From NCBI GenBank assembly GCA_001771065.1, contig MESQ01000057.1:1-64000 (forward strand): a stretch of DNA of 64,000 bases, given 5' to 3'. Origin of the DNA: Burkholderiales bacterium RIFOXYD12_FULL_59_19 (lineage in GTDB: Bacteria > Pseudomonadota > Gammaproteobacteria > Burkholderiales > Burkholderiaceae_C). Below the pieces are notes generated by a model. That model made no database searches. It saw nothing but the letters and a program-made list of their open reading frames with translations, and was not told the origin of the DNA. This document shows positions 35,032 through 43,267 of this stretch, in pieces; position 1 is the stretch's first letter; every line of letters begins with the position of its first letter. The position numbers and the translations under genes are program-made.

Positions 35032-35553
35032 TTATGTGCGCCTGATTTTTTGCACCAGCGCCGTGGTGGAGTAACCCGCCACAAACGGCAGGGCCAGTGC
35101 CTGCCCGCCCCAAGACTGCACCAGCGCTGATTCAGGCAGTGTGGCCATGGCGTAGTCGCCCCCCTTGACCAGAATGTCAGGGCGCACCAGGCTGATCAAT
35201 TCAAGCGGCGTGTCTTCGTCAAACCAGGTCACCAGACTGCTGCAGGTCAGCGCCGCAATAACACAGGCGCGGTCCATTTCATTGTTCAGTGGCCGGTCCG
35301 GCCCTTTGCCCAGGCGCCGCGCGGAGGCGTCGGTATTGAGTGCCACCAGCAGGCTGGCGCCCAGTGCGCGGGCTTGCGCCAGGTACATCACATGGCCCCG
35401 GTGTAACACATCGAACACCCCGTTGGTAAAGACCAGCGGGCGCGGCAGAACGGCCACTCGCTGCACCAGATCAAGCGGATGGCAGAGTTTGTCCGTTAAA
35501 CCGGACACTGTGCTGGCCGCACTCAAAGCAGAAAAAATCGGGGTTAAAGGCAT
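35032..35553 (-). CDS. rfaE2: Heptose 1-phosphate adenylyltransferase (RfaE2/HldE C-terminal type)
   Basis: Activates D-glycero-beta-D-manno-heptose 1-phosphate with ATP to ADP-heptose for lipopolysaccharide core synthesis. The nucleotidyltransferase signature VFTNGVFDVLHRGHVMYLAQARALG is present, with NTDASARRLGKGPDRP and ILVKGGDY. The frame extends much further upstream (to 35748), but that extension overlaps the zinc-ribbon gene and has no family resemblance. The ATG at 35553 gives 173 residues, close to the single-domain RfaE2 length (an ATG at 35574 is also possible). No kinase partner (RfaE1) is nearby. Confidence 0.9.
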   Translation of the reverse strand: MPLTPIFSALSAASTVSGLTDKLCHPLDLVQRVAVLPRPLVFTNGVFDVLHRGHVMYLAQARALGASLLVALNTDASARRLGKGPDRPLNNEMDRACVIAALTCSSLVTWFDEDTPLELISLVRPDILVKGGDYAMATLPESALVQSWGGQALALPFVAGYSTTALVQKIRRT

Positions 35554-35629
35554 ATGCCGAATGCTAGCAGGCATTTTTGACCGCGCGCAGCGGGGGCCGA
35601 CAACCGTGTTACGAAAGCATGGACGGGGG

Positions 35630-35827
35630 TTACCGCCCCAAACCCGAGCGCGGTGCCAACCACGCCTGTACATTGGTGAAAACGGTACGGCATCCGGCGC
35701 AGCGGTACTGCCCGTTGGGCAGCAGGGCACCGCTGGGCGAGCGATCAATCACCGGCTGGTAGCAGGTTGAGCCGCACTCCCGGCACTGGTAGGCCGTCTT
35801 GAAATTGGTTTTGAAGCGTGTTGCCAT
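35630..35827 (-). CDS. Small zinc-ribbon-like protein
   Basis: A 65-residue basic protein. Two cysteine clusters (CRECGSTC near 15-22 and CAGC near 43-46) suggest a zinc ribbon; the N-terminus is basic (MATRFKTNFKTAYQ). It begins on the minus strand between the GST and rfaE2 genes, with an ATG and no clear ribosome site. It overlaps the rejected N-terminal extension of rfaE2 in another frame, which supports the shorter rfaE2 model. I do not recognise a named family. Confidence 0.6.
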   Translation of the reverse strand: MATRFKTNFKTAYQCRECGSTCYQPVIDRSPSGALLPNGQYRCAGCRTVFTNVQAWLAPRSGLGR

Positions 35828-35944
35828 GGTGCGTAAACTTTAACGCCAGTCAGCGCATGACAAACCAGCAAAACTGTAAGTTGATGTAAGTCCTGTGACC
35901 GAATCAGCCAGCGCCCGTCATGCGTGCCATGGCAGGACGAGGCT

Positions 35945-36559
35945 TCAGACCGGCTTGGTGTCCATGAAGCTGGCACGCAGCATCAGCTTGTCCTGGAGCT
36001 TGACCAGATTGGGGTACTGTTCGCGCCACGGCAGTTGCGGAAAACGAAAGTCCAGATACCCCAGGGCCACACCGACCGCCACGTCGGCCAGGCTCAAATG
36101 AACGCCCATGCAATAGGGTTTGTCGCCCAGATCCCGGCTGGCGGCGAGCAAAGCGCACGCGACCTTAGCCAATTGCCGATCAATCCAGGCCTGGCTACGC
36201 TGGGCCTCGGCACGACCACCCCAGGTGGCCTCCAGCCGCGCCAAAATGGCGGCGTCCAGGATGCCATCGGCTAGGGCCTCCCAGGTTTTGACCTCGGCCC
36301 GCTCACGGCCCACCGCCGGAATCAGTTTGCCCACAGGTGACAGGGTGTCAAGGTATTCCACAATAACCCGCGAGTCATAAAGCACATCACCGGCCTCCAT
36401 CACCAGGCAAGGCACTTTGCCCAATGGGCTCGACGCGGCAATATTGGTATTGGCAGACCACACATCGTCCAGCACATAGTCGTAGTCAAGTTTTTTTTCG
36501 GCCATGACAACGCGTACTTTGCGCACATAGGGGCTGGTGTTGGATCCGATCAGTTTCAT
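35945..36559 (-). CDS. Glutathione S-transferase family protein
   Basis: A 204-residue cytoplasmic protein with the thioredoxin-like N-terminal domain (KLIGSNTSPYVRKVRVVMAEK, then SPLGKVPCLV and the glutathione-site pattern YDSRVIVEYLD) and an all-helical C-terminal domain with LSLADVAVGVALGYLDFR. The Ser-Pro-Tyr pattern at the active site is shared with bacterial GSTs close to the stringent-starvation/YibF group. Function may be detoxification or thiol transfer. The frame is open far upstream, but the ATG at 36559 (MKLIGS) matches the family; MPMKLIGS at 36565 is possible. Confidence 0.88.
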   Translation of the reverse strand: MKLIGSNTSPYVRKVRVVMAEKKLDYDYVLDDVWSANTNIAASSPLGKVPCLVMEAGDVLYDSRVIVEYLDTLSPVGKLIPAVGRERAEVKTWEALADGILDAAILARLEATWGGRAEAQRSQAWIDRQLAKVACALLAASRDLGDKPYCMGVHLSLADVAVGVALGYLDFRFPQLPWREQYPNLVKLQDKLMLRASFMDTKPV

Positions 36560-36708
36560 GGGCATGTGACAGAGGTGGGGAATATTATGATGCGTGCATT
36601 CTATACAGCGCGACCTGGCTGTCGGCGCATGCAAGCACTGCCTTTGACGACACACGTTGTGGTCATCAGTCCAACTGACATGGCCCTTGCGGCGAGTACG
36701 ATTCAAAC

Positions 36709-36870
36709 AAATGTGTGATTAAAACACCTTGATGCATGGTGATTGGGTCATGTGACCGGGCTTTGGGGCGAAAAGCGCTCGCGCACGAATCAGCACCTTC
36801 GCGCGTGATTTCGCGCCAAAACCGCATGGCATGGCCCGGTCGCCATGCCATACGTGGGAGCCGCCTGTTC
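36709..36870 (+). repeat. Family B structured repeat, copy 1
   Basis: Begins with CGATTCAAA and ends near CCGCCTGTT, the same ends as copy 2 at 40405-40590, in the same orientation. It contains the shared tracts GGTGATTGGGTCATGTGACC, CGGGCTTTGG and, later, CGCGCGTGATTTCGC followed by CCAAAACCGCATG. The left half can pair with the right half over about 40 positions, several of the pairs being G-U. It fills the gap upstream of purB. Confidence 0.75.
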
Positions 36871-36998
36871 CTGTCCAGGTCGTCACACCATGCTCCGATG
36901 AAGCGGAAAAATCAGCTGTAAACAGGTGCTTTGAACCGGCCACCGCCAGCCCACGACTTTGAATCGCCCCCATTGCGGCTTGCCGTTTTTGATCCTTC

Positions 36999-37011
36999 TA
37001 CAATCCCGGGC
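36999..37011 (+). promoter_or_regulatory. -10 box directly ahead of purB, possible leaderless start
   Basis: TACAAT (36999-37004) lies seven bases before the purB ATG (37012), so transcription would begin at or next to the start codon. No ribosome site is visible upstream of the ATG. The -35 region is weak (TTGCGG at 36973-36978 with a 20-base spacer). Confidence 0.45.
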
Positions 37012-38391
37012 ATGACTACCTCTGCCATCTCCGCCCTCTCGCCACTGGACGGCCGCTATGCGGCCAAACTCGCCAAATTACGCCCCGTCATGAGCGAACA
37101 GGGCTACATGCACCGACGGGTACAGGTTGAAGTGGCCTGGTTTATTGCCCTGAGCGACTGCGGCTTCAAGGAATTCAAACCGCTGTCGCCGGGCGCACGC
37201 ACCTATCTGATGGGTCTGGTCAAGAATTTCTCTGAAGTCGATGGCAAAGCCATCAAAACCATCGAAAAAACCACCAACCACGACGTCAAGGCGGTTGAAT
37301 ACTGGATCAAATCCAAATTTGAGGGTCGGCCAGAACTGGTGGCCGCACAGGAATTTGTGCACTTTAGCTGCACCAGCGAAGACATCAACAACACCAGCCA
37401 CGCGCTGCAGCTCAAAAGCGGCCGCGAATTGGTGCTGCTGCCCAGGCTCGACGACATCATTGACAAACTGCGCCAGATGGCACACGCCTTTGCTGCGGTA
37501 TCCATGCTCAGCCGCACCCACGGCCAAACCGCCAGTCCGACCACCGTGGGCAAGGAAATTGCCAACGTGGTGATGCGTCTGGTGGCAGCGCGCGAGAAAA
37601 TTGCCAGCGTCAAACTGATGGGCAAAATGAACGGTGCGGTAGGCAACTTCAATGCCCACCTGTCGGCCTGGCCCGAATTTGACTGGGAAGCATTCAGCCG
37701 CAAAGTCATTGAGACCCCCGAACCGCTGGGCCTGGGCCTGACATTTCAGCCCTACAGCATCCAGATTGAGCCGCACGACTACATGGCCGAGCTGTTTGAC
37801 GCGGTGGCGCGCGCCAACACCATCCTGATCGACTGGTCGCGTGATGTCTGGGGTTATGTCTCTTTGGGCTACTTCAAGCAAAAATTGCGCGACGGTGAGG
37901 TCGGCTCCAGCACCATGCCGCACAAGGTCAATCCAATCGATTTTGAGAACGCCGAGGGCAACCTGGGCCTGGCCAACGCCTTGTTGCGCCACATGAGTGA
38001 CAAGCTGCCCATCAGCCGCTGGCAACGCGACCTGACCGACAGCACCGTGCTGCGCAACATGGGTGTGGCGCTGGGTTACGCCGTGCTGGCCTACCAGTCA
38101 CTGGCCACGGGCCTGGGCAAACTCGAGATCAACGAGGCCGCCATAGCCGCCGACCTCGACAGTTCCTGGGAAGTGCTGGCCGAACCAATTCAAACCGTGA
38201 TGCGCCGCTTTGGTTTGCCGCAACCCTACGAGCAGCTCAAGAAATTCACCCGGGGAGAGGCCATGACACGCGCGCTGATGCAGGGCTTTATTGCTGGCCT
38301 GGACCTGCCGGAGGCCGAAAAAGAGCGCCTGCTGGCCATGACCCCGGCCAGCTACGTGGGCAAGGCAACCGAACTGGCACGCCGGGTCTGA
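37012..38391 (+). CDS. purB: Adenylosuccinate lyase
   Basis: Catalyses two steps of purine synthesis: SAICAR to AICAR plus fumarate, and adenylosuccinate to AMP. The 459 residues show the superfamily signature GSSTMPHKVNPIDFENAEGN and a further block SRTHGQTASPT. The N-terminus (SALSPLDGRYAAKL) matches the enterobacterial-type enzyme. The frame extends to 36931, but the ATG at 37012 is the family start. It stands alone, away from the purC/purEK cluster earlier in the window; yaeQ follows 36 bases later. Confidence 0.96.
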   Translation: MTTSAISALSPLDGRYAAKLAKLRPVMSEQGYMHRRVQVEVAWFIALSDCGFKEFKPLSPGARTYLMGLVKNFSEVDGKAIKTIEKTTNHDVKAVEYWIKSKFEGRPELVAAQEFVHFSCTSEDINNTSHALQLKSGRELVLLPRLDDIIDKLRQMAHAFAAVSMLSRTHGQTASPTTVGKEIANVVMRLVAAREKIASVKLMGKMNGAVGNFNAHLSAWPEFDWEAFSRKVIETPEPLGLGLTFQPYSIQIEPHDYMAELFDAVARANTILIDWSRDVWGYVSLGYFKQKLRDGEVGSSTMPHKVNPIDFENAEGNLGLANALLRHMSDKLPISRWQRDLTDSTVLRNMGVALGYAVLAYQSLATGLGKLEINEAAIAADLDSSWEVLAEPIQTVMRRFGLPQPYEQLKKFTRGEAMTRALMQGFIAGLDLPEAEKERLLAMTPASYVGKATELARRV

Positions 38392-38427
38392 TATGGCCCC
38401 CACGACCGCCACATACGGCATGGTCTG

Positions 38428-38988
38428 ATGGCGATCAAATCCACCATCTTCAAGGCCAGCCTGCAAATTGCAGACATTGACCACAGCTACTACGCCGACC
38501 ATGCCCTGACCCTGGCGCGTCACCCCAGTGAAACCGACGAACGCATGATGGTGCGGCTGTGCGCGCTGGCCCTGCAGGCGCACCAGCTGCAAAGCGTTTG
38601 CGGCGGCGACGGCGTGCTGGCCTTTGGCGCCGGCCTGAGCGACCCCGACGAGCCCGATGTCTGGCTGCGTGACTTCACCGGCCAAACACGCCTATGGATC
38701 GAGGTGGGGCAGCCCGAAGACAAGCCACTGCTGAAAGCCTGCGGCAAGGCCGATGCCGTGGTGCTGTACTGTTTTAGCCAGTCGGCCGAGGTGTGGTGGC
38801 GCGGCATGGAAAGCAAGCTGGCACGCCCCAAAAACCTGCGCGTCTGGCGCATCCCCACAGCAGCGGCGCAGGCCCTGATTCCCATGGCGCAGCGCAGCAT
38901 GGCACTACAGGCCACCATCCAGGAAGGCATGCTGACCCTGGGCGACGGCACCCACAACGTCGATATTGAACCCCTAATCTGGAAGTAG
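38428..38988 (+). CDS. yaeQ: YaeQ family protein
   Basis: A 186-residue YaeQ (DUF1513-independent) protein with the typical N-terminus [21 protein letters not shown] and [18 protein letters not shown]. Family members have a PD-(D/E)XK nuclease-like fold, seen here in [20 protein letters not shown]. An early report linked it to transcript elongation through RfaH, but its role is not settled. It lies 36 bases after purB and may be co-transcribed with it. Confidence 0.9.
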   Translation: MAIKSTIFKASLQIADIDHSYYADHALTLARHPSETDERMMVRLCALALQAHQLQSVCGGDGVLAFGAGLSDPDEPDVWLRDFTGQTRLWIEVGQPEDKPLLKACGKADAVVLYCFSQSAEVWWRGMESKLARPKNLRVWRIPTAAAQALIPMAQRSMALQATIQEGMLTLGDGTHNVDIEPLIWK

Positions 38989-39062
38989 TTGACTGGTGTC
39001 AAGTTCGTGAAATGTCACAGGGCTACCATTACCCTGTTTCTTTCACTACTTACCAATTCATC

Positions 39063-39809
39063 ATGTCTGCACGTCTTTCCAACAAAGTTTCCATCATCAC
39101 CGGCGCCGCTCAAGGCATTGGCTTGGCCACCGCGCTCAAATTCGCCCAGGAAGGCGCCATTGTCATCGTGTGTGACGTCAAGCAGGCCGGTATTGATGAG
39201 GCATTGGCACAGTGCCGGGCGCTGGGCGCCACAGCAGAAGGTTTTGTCATGGATGTGACCCAGCGCACCATGGTCGACGACGTGGTAGCCCAGGTCAAGG
39301 CGAAATTCGGCCGCATTGACGTGCTGGTCAACAACGCCGGCATCACCCAGGACGCGCGCCTGCAAAAAATGACCATAGCGCAATTTGACAAGGTCATCGA
39401 CGTCAACCTGCGCGGCGTGTTCCACTGCTCACAAGCGGTGGCCGACGGCATGGTGGCCCAGGGCAGCGGTGTGATTTTGAACGCCAGCTCGGTGGTGGGT
39501 CTGTATGGCAACTTTGGCCAGACCAACTACGCCGCCACCAAATTCGGCGTGATCGGCTTTACCAAGACCTGGAGCCGAGAACTCGGTCCCAAGGGCGTGC
39601 GCACCAATGCGGTGGCCCCCGGCTTCATCACCACCCCGATGGTGGCGGCCATGCCCGAAAAAGTGCTGCAGGACCTCGGCGCCAAAGTCGCTTTGCGCCG
39701 CCTGGGCAAGCCTGAGGAAATTGCCAACGTCTACGCTTTTTTGGCCAGCGACGAGGCCAGCTACATCAACGGCGAAGTGATCGAAGTCTCGGGCGGCATT
39801 TCACTCTAA
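39063..39809 (+). CDS. fabG: 3-oxoacyl-ACP reductase family SDR (FabG-like)
   Basis: A 248-residue short-chain dehydrogenase. The NADP-binding motif [16 protein letters not shown], the NNAG motif, and the catalytic Ser-Tyr-Lys ([19 protein letters not shown]) are intact. The closing pattern IETxS-type ([12 protein letters not shown]) fits FabG. It reduces 3-oxoacyl-ACP in fatty acid synthesis or a related keto substrate; being outside a fab cluster it may be a paralog. The ATG at 39063 gives the family start; an upstream in-frame ATG at 39012 does not. Confidence 0.88.
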   Translation: MSARLSNKVSIITGAAQGIGLATALKFAQEGAIVIVCDVKQAGIDEALAQCRALGATAEGFVMDVTQRTMVDDVVAQVKAKFGRIDVLVNNAGITQDARLQKMTIAQFDKVIDVNLRGVFHCSQAVADGMVAQGSGVILNASSVVGLYGNFGQTNYAATKFGVIGFTKTWSRELGPKGVRTNAVAPGFITTPMVAAMPEKVLQDLGAKVALRRLGKPEEIANVYAFLASDEASYINGEVIEVSGGISL

Positions 39810-39812
39810 ACA

Positions 39813-39916
39813 TTGCGGGTCAGACCACTCGCAAAGTGGCGCACCTCTGACCCCAACTGAGCCTGAGACTTTGCGGGTCAGACCACTCGCAAAGCGACGT
39901 GCTCTGACCCCAACTG
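39813..39916 (-). repeat. Tandem pair of family A hairpin repeats after fabG
   Basis: Two units with period 58, read on the minus strand: 39916-39870 and 39859-39813. Each begins CAGTTGGGGTCAGAG and ends GGTCTGACCCGCAA. GGGTCAGA pairs with TCTGACCC. Compared with the units at 22424, the stem carries A-T to T-A changes on both sides, so pairing is preserved. The central part contains TTTGCGAGTGG in both copies. Confidence 0.85.
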
Positions 39917-39929
39917 ATCAAGAGTGTCC

Positions 39930-40355
39930 CTACCCGCCGGGCACCGCTCTATTTTCAGCGGCCCGCTCGGCGTATTTGTTGAAGCGCCACGACGTACCCT
40001 CCCGCGTGATACGGCGCCAGGTGGCGCGTTTTTGCACCGGCTGCATTTCGGTCCAGTACTGCACCTCGGCAAAGGTGCGACCGCAGCCCTTGCAGACCTC
40101 GTCGCCCTGACTGGTGGAGCAAATCGCGATACAGGGTGTGTCGGGCGTGCTCTGGTACCAGATCAGCCAGGCCAGTAAAGCCGCCTCGGGCATGGCCGCC
40201 TCGTCAATGTCGTAACGACGCTCAAAGGCCATCACAGCGTACACCTCGGCCAGCGCCCGCGTCGGCGGCGGCAGTGCCGCACCGTCCGCGCTGGGCGCCT
40301 TGGTGCGCCAGAAATTGATGGCCGCTTCAATGTCGGTGATGTGGATGCCGTTCAT
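39930..40355 (-). CDS. DUF3717 and DUF1289 domain protein
   Basis: A 141-residue cytoplasmic protein. The N-terminus (MNGIHITDIEAAINFWRTKAP) fits DUF3717, and the segment CIAICSTSQGDEVCKGCGRT fits DUF1289, which has a four-cysteine pattern often thought to bind metal. The C-terminus is basic. The frame is open far upstream through a repeat, but that extension is not coding; the ATG at 40355 begins the DUF3717 motif. It converges on fabG with the family A repeats between. No function is known. Confidence 0.8.
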   Translation of the reverse strand: MNGIHITDIEAAINFWRTKAPSADGAALPPPTRALAEVYAVMAFERRYDIDEAAMPEAALLAWLIWYQSTPDTPCIAICSTSQGDEVCKGCGRTFAEVQYWTEMQPVQKRATWRRITREGTSWRFNKYAERAAENRAVPGG

Positions 40356-40404
40356 GGGGTGCGCATCATAGCGCCCTGAGCGTACCAAGCCCGGCAAGGG
40401 GATG

Positions 40405-40590
40405 CGATTCAAATTGAGGTCTGGTCGAACAAGCTTGAGGCACGGTGATTGGGTCATGTGACCGGGCTTTGGAGTGAAAGGCGCGCGCAGAAAGCATTCC
40501 GCGTGCTTTTCAGCAACCTCGCGCGTGATTTCGCTCCAAAACCGCATGCGCATGACCCAGTCGCCGTACCGTGCGTGTAAGCCGCCTGTT
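40405..40590 (+). repeat. Family B structured repeat, copy 2
   Basis: Begins with CGATTCAAA (40405) and ends near GCCGCCTGTT (40590), in the same orientation as copy 1. GCACGGTGATTGGGTCATG on the left pairs with the right-hand tract CATGACCCAGTCGCCGTACC, and TTGGAGTGAAA pairs with TTTCGCTCCAA (one G-T). It lies upstream of the holin-like gene and the start of the DUF3717 gene, in a divergent promoter region. An open frame through it translates to repetitive sequence and is not believed. Confidence 0.75.
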
Positions 40591-40679
40591 AACGCCCCAG
40601 AATCGACCACAGCCTGCCCAAAACTTTGAATCGCACCCCTGCAGGGAGCCAAGCCCACCAAGGTGCTAAGCTTGCGCCC

Positions 40680-41021
40680 ATGAAACTCCTATTGAAATGG
40701 CTGCTCAGTGCCGCCGCCCTACTTTGTGTGGCCTACCTTTACAGCGGTGTGGTGGTCAGCAGCTTTGGTGCCGCGCTGATTGCCGCCTTTGTCATCGGTC
40801 TCTTCAACATGGTGCTGCGCCCGCTGCTGGTGCTGCTGACCCTGCCCGTCACACTGGTGACGTTGGGGCTGTTTTTGTTTGTCATCAACGCCCTGATGTT
40901 CTGGTCTGCGGCCGGCATTCTGGAGGGTTTTCACGTGCGCGACTTCTACGCCGCACTGTGGGGTTCGTTGATCTACTCGGCGCTGGGGCTGCTCATTGAT
41001 TCGGCTTTCGGCCGGAAATAA
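40680..41021 (+). CDS. Phage holin superfamily IV-like membrane protein
   Basis: A 113-residue protein with four hydrophobic helices in the pattern of the PF04020 phage_holin_4_2 family (MVLRPLLVLLTLPVTLVTLGLFLFVINALMFW and LIYSALGLLIDS). Despite the family name, such proteins occur widely as chromosomal membrane proteins of unknown role and this one has no phage context. The ATG at 40680 is chosen over an in-frame start at 40626 that lies in non-coding repeat-like DNA. It converges on the protease gene with a 14-base gap. Confidence 0.8.
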   Translation: MKLLLKWLLSAAALLCVAYLYSGVVVSSFGAALIAAFVIGLFNMVLRPLLVLLTLPVTLVTLGLFLFVINALMFWSAAGILEGFHVRDFYAALWGSLIYSALGLLIDSAFGRK

Positions 41022-41035
41022 TTCTGACGCCTGGC

Positions 41036-42604
41036 TCAGCTTTCCTGGGCCTGCTCCTTGACCAGCACCTCAATCTGGCGCCGACGCGTGTCGATGATCG
41101 AGGCATCGATATGGTCCGCCCTGGAGCCTGAAGCACCAATATCGCGCAGCCGCTCCTGGGCCGCTTTGAGCCGGTCCAGGGCACCCGCGTAGTCCAATTG
41201 GGCAACACGCGCCTCGGCCTCGGCGCGCAAAGCGCGCAAGCTTTGGTTTTGCGCGGCGTAAATGCTGGCCAGCCACTGCCACACCAGGGCATCGTTCGGC
41301 TGACCGAGCAGCCAGCCCTGCAGGTTTTGTGCTACCTGATCAAGCACCTGACTTTGGCCGGCCTGCATGGCCAGTTGGGCTTGCAACACGAGCTCGGGGC
41401 GGCGTAACACACCCGTCGGCTTGGACAGGTCCAGTCCGGCGTTGCCCGCCAAAGCCAGCACCTGTGGGCGCGGCAGGTCACGCGCTGCCAGTTCAATTTC
41501 CAGACCCAGCCAGCGCACTTGCCGCACCGCTTCGGGGTCATCCAGCGCCAGTTTTTGCAGGCGCGCAAACTGTTTGCGCGCCTGTGCCACATCACGCATG
41601 CGGCTGGCGGCCATGGCGGCGCCGTACAAAACACCCGCCCGTTGCGCTGCCGCCTGGCCCGACAAACCCACGTCATCAGCCTGCGCCAGCCAGCCGCGTA
41701 ATGCGTCGCCTCCAGCACCGGACAGCACCCGGGCACGCGCCGTCAGCATGGCGTGGGTGCTGCCAGGCAGCACGTCAGCACCGTGGGAGGCACCCAGCGG
41801 CAAGCGCGACTGCATGTCGGCAATACGCTCGGTAGTCAACGGGTGGCTGCGCAGGTAGGGGTAGGCGCCGCTGTCATTGAGCCGCGACGCCTGTTGCAGC
41901 TTGTCGAACATGCCGACAAAACCCAGTGCCTCAAAACCGGCCTGGGTCATCACCCCAAAGCCAATCCGATCGGCTTCGCGTTCCATGTCGCGGGAAAAAT
42001 TGAGCTGACTTTGCGCTGACAGGGCTTGCCCACCCACAATCATGGCATTGCCGGCATCGGGGTTTTTGCTGGCCGCCAGGGCACCCAGAATCATGGCACC
42101 AATCATCCAGGGTGTTTGCTGGTTGCTCCTGGAAATCAGGCGTGAAATGTGCCGCTGGGTGACATGACTCAACTCGTGCCCCAACACCGAGGCCAATTCG
42201 TCGCGGCTGCTCACCACCGCCAGCAGGCCCAGGTGCACCCCAAAATAGCCGCCCGGCAAGGCAAACGCGTTGACACTGCGATCACGCCCCAGGACGATGC
42301 GCCAGGCAAAGCGTTCATCAAGCTCGGGGGTCAAGTCGCCGCGGGCGCGGGCGCTTGCCAACAAGGGCTGCCAGACGCCTTGTACATAATCCGTGAGCAC
42401 CGGGTCGTCCACAAAATCAGGGTCACGGTAGAGTTCACGGATGATGCGGTCACCCAGCCGACGCTCGGCGCTGGCGCTCATGTCGCTGCCGTCGCCAAGC
42501 AGCGGCAAAGTGCTGGTGGCACCTTGCGCCTGCGGCGGCATAACCAGGCAAAGGGCCATCAAGACGTGAGTGACGTGATCTTTAAAAAAAAGGCTTAATC
42601 GCAT
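41036..42604 (-). CDS. M48-family periplasmic metalloprotease with TPR tail (BepA-like)
   Basis: A 522-residue protein. The signal peptide (MRLSLFFKDHVTHVLMALCLVMPPQAQG) is followed by the zinc protease domain, with VLGHELSHVTQRH as the HExxH site and a downstream Glu in READRIG. The C-terminal half is helical and TPR-like, as in BepA/YfgC, which controls outer-membrane protein assembly and lipopolysaccharide transport. The start is uncertain: ATGs at 42604, 42625 and 42631 are all possible; 42604 gives the shortest signal peptide. The gene is divergent from moaC. Confidence 0.88.
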   Translation of the reverse strand: MRLSLFFKDHVTHVLMALCLVMPPQAQGATSTLPLLGDGSDMSASAERRLGDRIIRELYRDPDFVDDPVLTDYVQGVWQPLLASARARGDLTPELDERFAWRIVLGRDRSVNAFALPGGYFGVHLGLLAVVSSRDELASVLGHELSHVTQRHISRLISRSNQQTPWMIGAMILGALAASKNPDAGNAMIVGGQALSAQSQLNFSRDMEREADRIGFGVMTQAGFEALGFVGMFDKLQQASRLNDSGAYPYLRSHPLTTERIADMQSRLPLGASHGADVLPGSTHAMLTARARVLSGAGGDALRGWLAQADDVGLSGQAAAQRAGVLYGAAMAASRMRDVAQARKQFARLQKLALDDPEAVRQVRWLGLEIELAARDLPRPQVLALAGNAGLDLSKPTGVLRRPELVLQAQLAMQAGQSQVLDQVAQNLQGWLLGQPNDALVWQWLASIYAAQNQSLRALRAEAEARVAQLDYAGALDRLKAAQERLRDIGASGSRADHIDASIIDTRRRQIEVLVKEQAQES

Positions 42605-42754
42605 TTTCTGTTTGAAAGGAGGCATCAACATGTGGGGTAAATTTTGTACACCTAAAAAAAATAAATCTGCCGACCACCGTATGATGCCAGCTGCGTGTAA
42701 AGGTTCGGTCAAGACACCCGCTTTACTTTAGTCCACCCCATCCAGATGTTTGCC

Positions 42755-43267
42755 ATGAGCACCCTCACCCATTTTGACGACCAGGGCCAAGCCCATATGG
42801 TCGATGTGGCGGCCAAAGCCGCCAGCCACCGCATTGGTGTTGCAGGCGGTCGCATCGACATGCTGCCAGCCACACTGGCCATCATAGAGTCTGGCACCGC
42901 CAAAAAAGGCGATGTTCTGGGCATCGCCCGCATTGCCGGCATCATGGCCGCCAAAAAAACCAGTGACCTGATTCCGCTGTGCCACCCGCTGGCACTGACC
43001 CGCATTGCCATTGAATTCAAGGTGTTACACGCCAGCGAGGCCGGGACCAGCAGCCTGCTGTGCCAAGCCACCGTAGAGACAGTGGGGCCCACCGGCGTGG
43101 AAATGGAAGCGCTGACCGCCGTCTCGGCCGCCCTGCTCACCGTGTACGACATGTGCAAGGCGGCAGACCGTGGCATGGTCATGACAGATATCAAGCTACT
43201 GGAAAAACACGGTGGTAAATCTGGCAGCTTCATCAATCCCAGCCCCTCACACCATGACAACGCTTGA
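42755..43267 (+). CDS. moaC: Cyclic pyranopterin monophosphate synthase accessory protein
   Basis: Acts with MoaA to make cyclic pyranopterin monophosphate in molybdenum cofactor synthesis. The 170 residues contain [26 protein letters not shown] and [17 protein letters not shown], which hold the catalytic Lys and Asp region. An ATG at 42746 is in frame, but the one at 42755 (MSTLTHFD) is the usual start. It overlaps the gspC-like gene by 14 bases. No other moa genes are in the window. Confidence 0.95.
   Translation: MSTLTHFDDQGQAHMVDVAAKAASHRIGVAGGRIDMLPATLAIIESGTAKKGDVLGIARIAGIMAAKKTSDLIPLCHPLALTRIAIEFKVLHASEAGTSSLLCQATVETVGPTGVEMEALTAVSAALLTVYDMCKAADRGMVMTDIKLLEKHGGKSGSFINPSPSHHDNA

Noticed and set aside
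35554-35748. Long N-terminal extension of rfaE2
   Set aside because: The extension has no resemblance to the family and overlaps a small Cys-rich gene in another frame; the ATG at 35553 gives the normal length.
40356-40661. Long N-terminal extension of the DUF3717 protein
   Set aside because: It reads through family B repeat DNA; a peptide similar to it appears in the other repeat copy, so it comes from the repeat and not from a gene.
40680-41021. Prophage remnant because of the holin-like gene
   Set aside because: No other phage gene, integrase, or attachment site is near; the family is widely chromosomal and not a phage marker.
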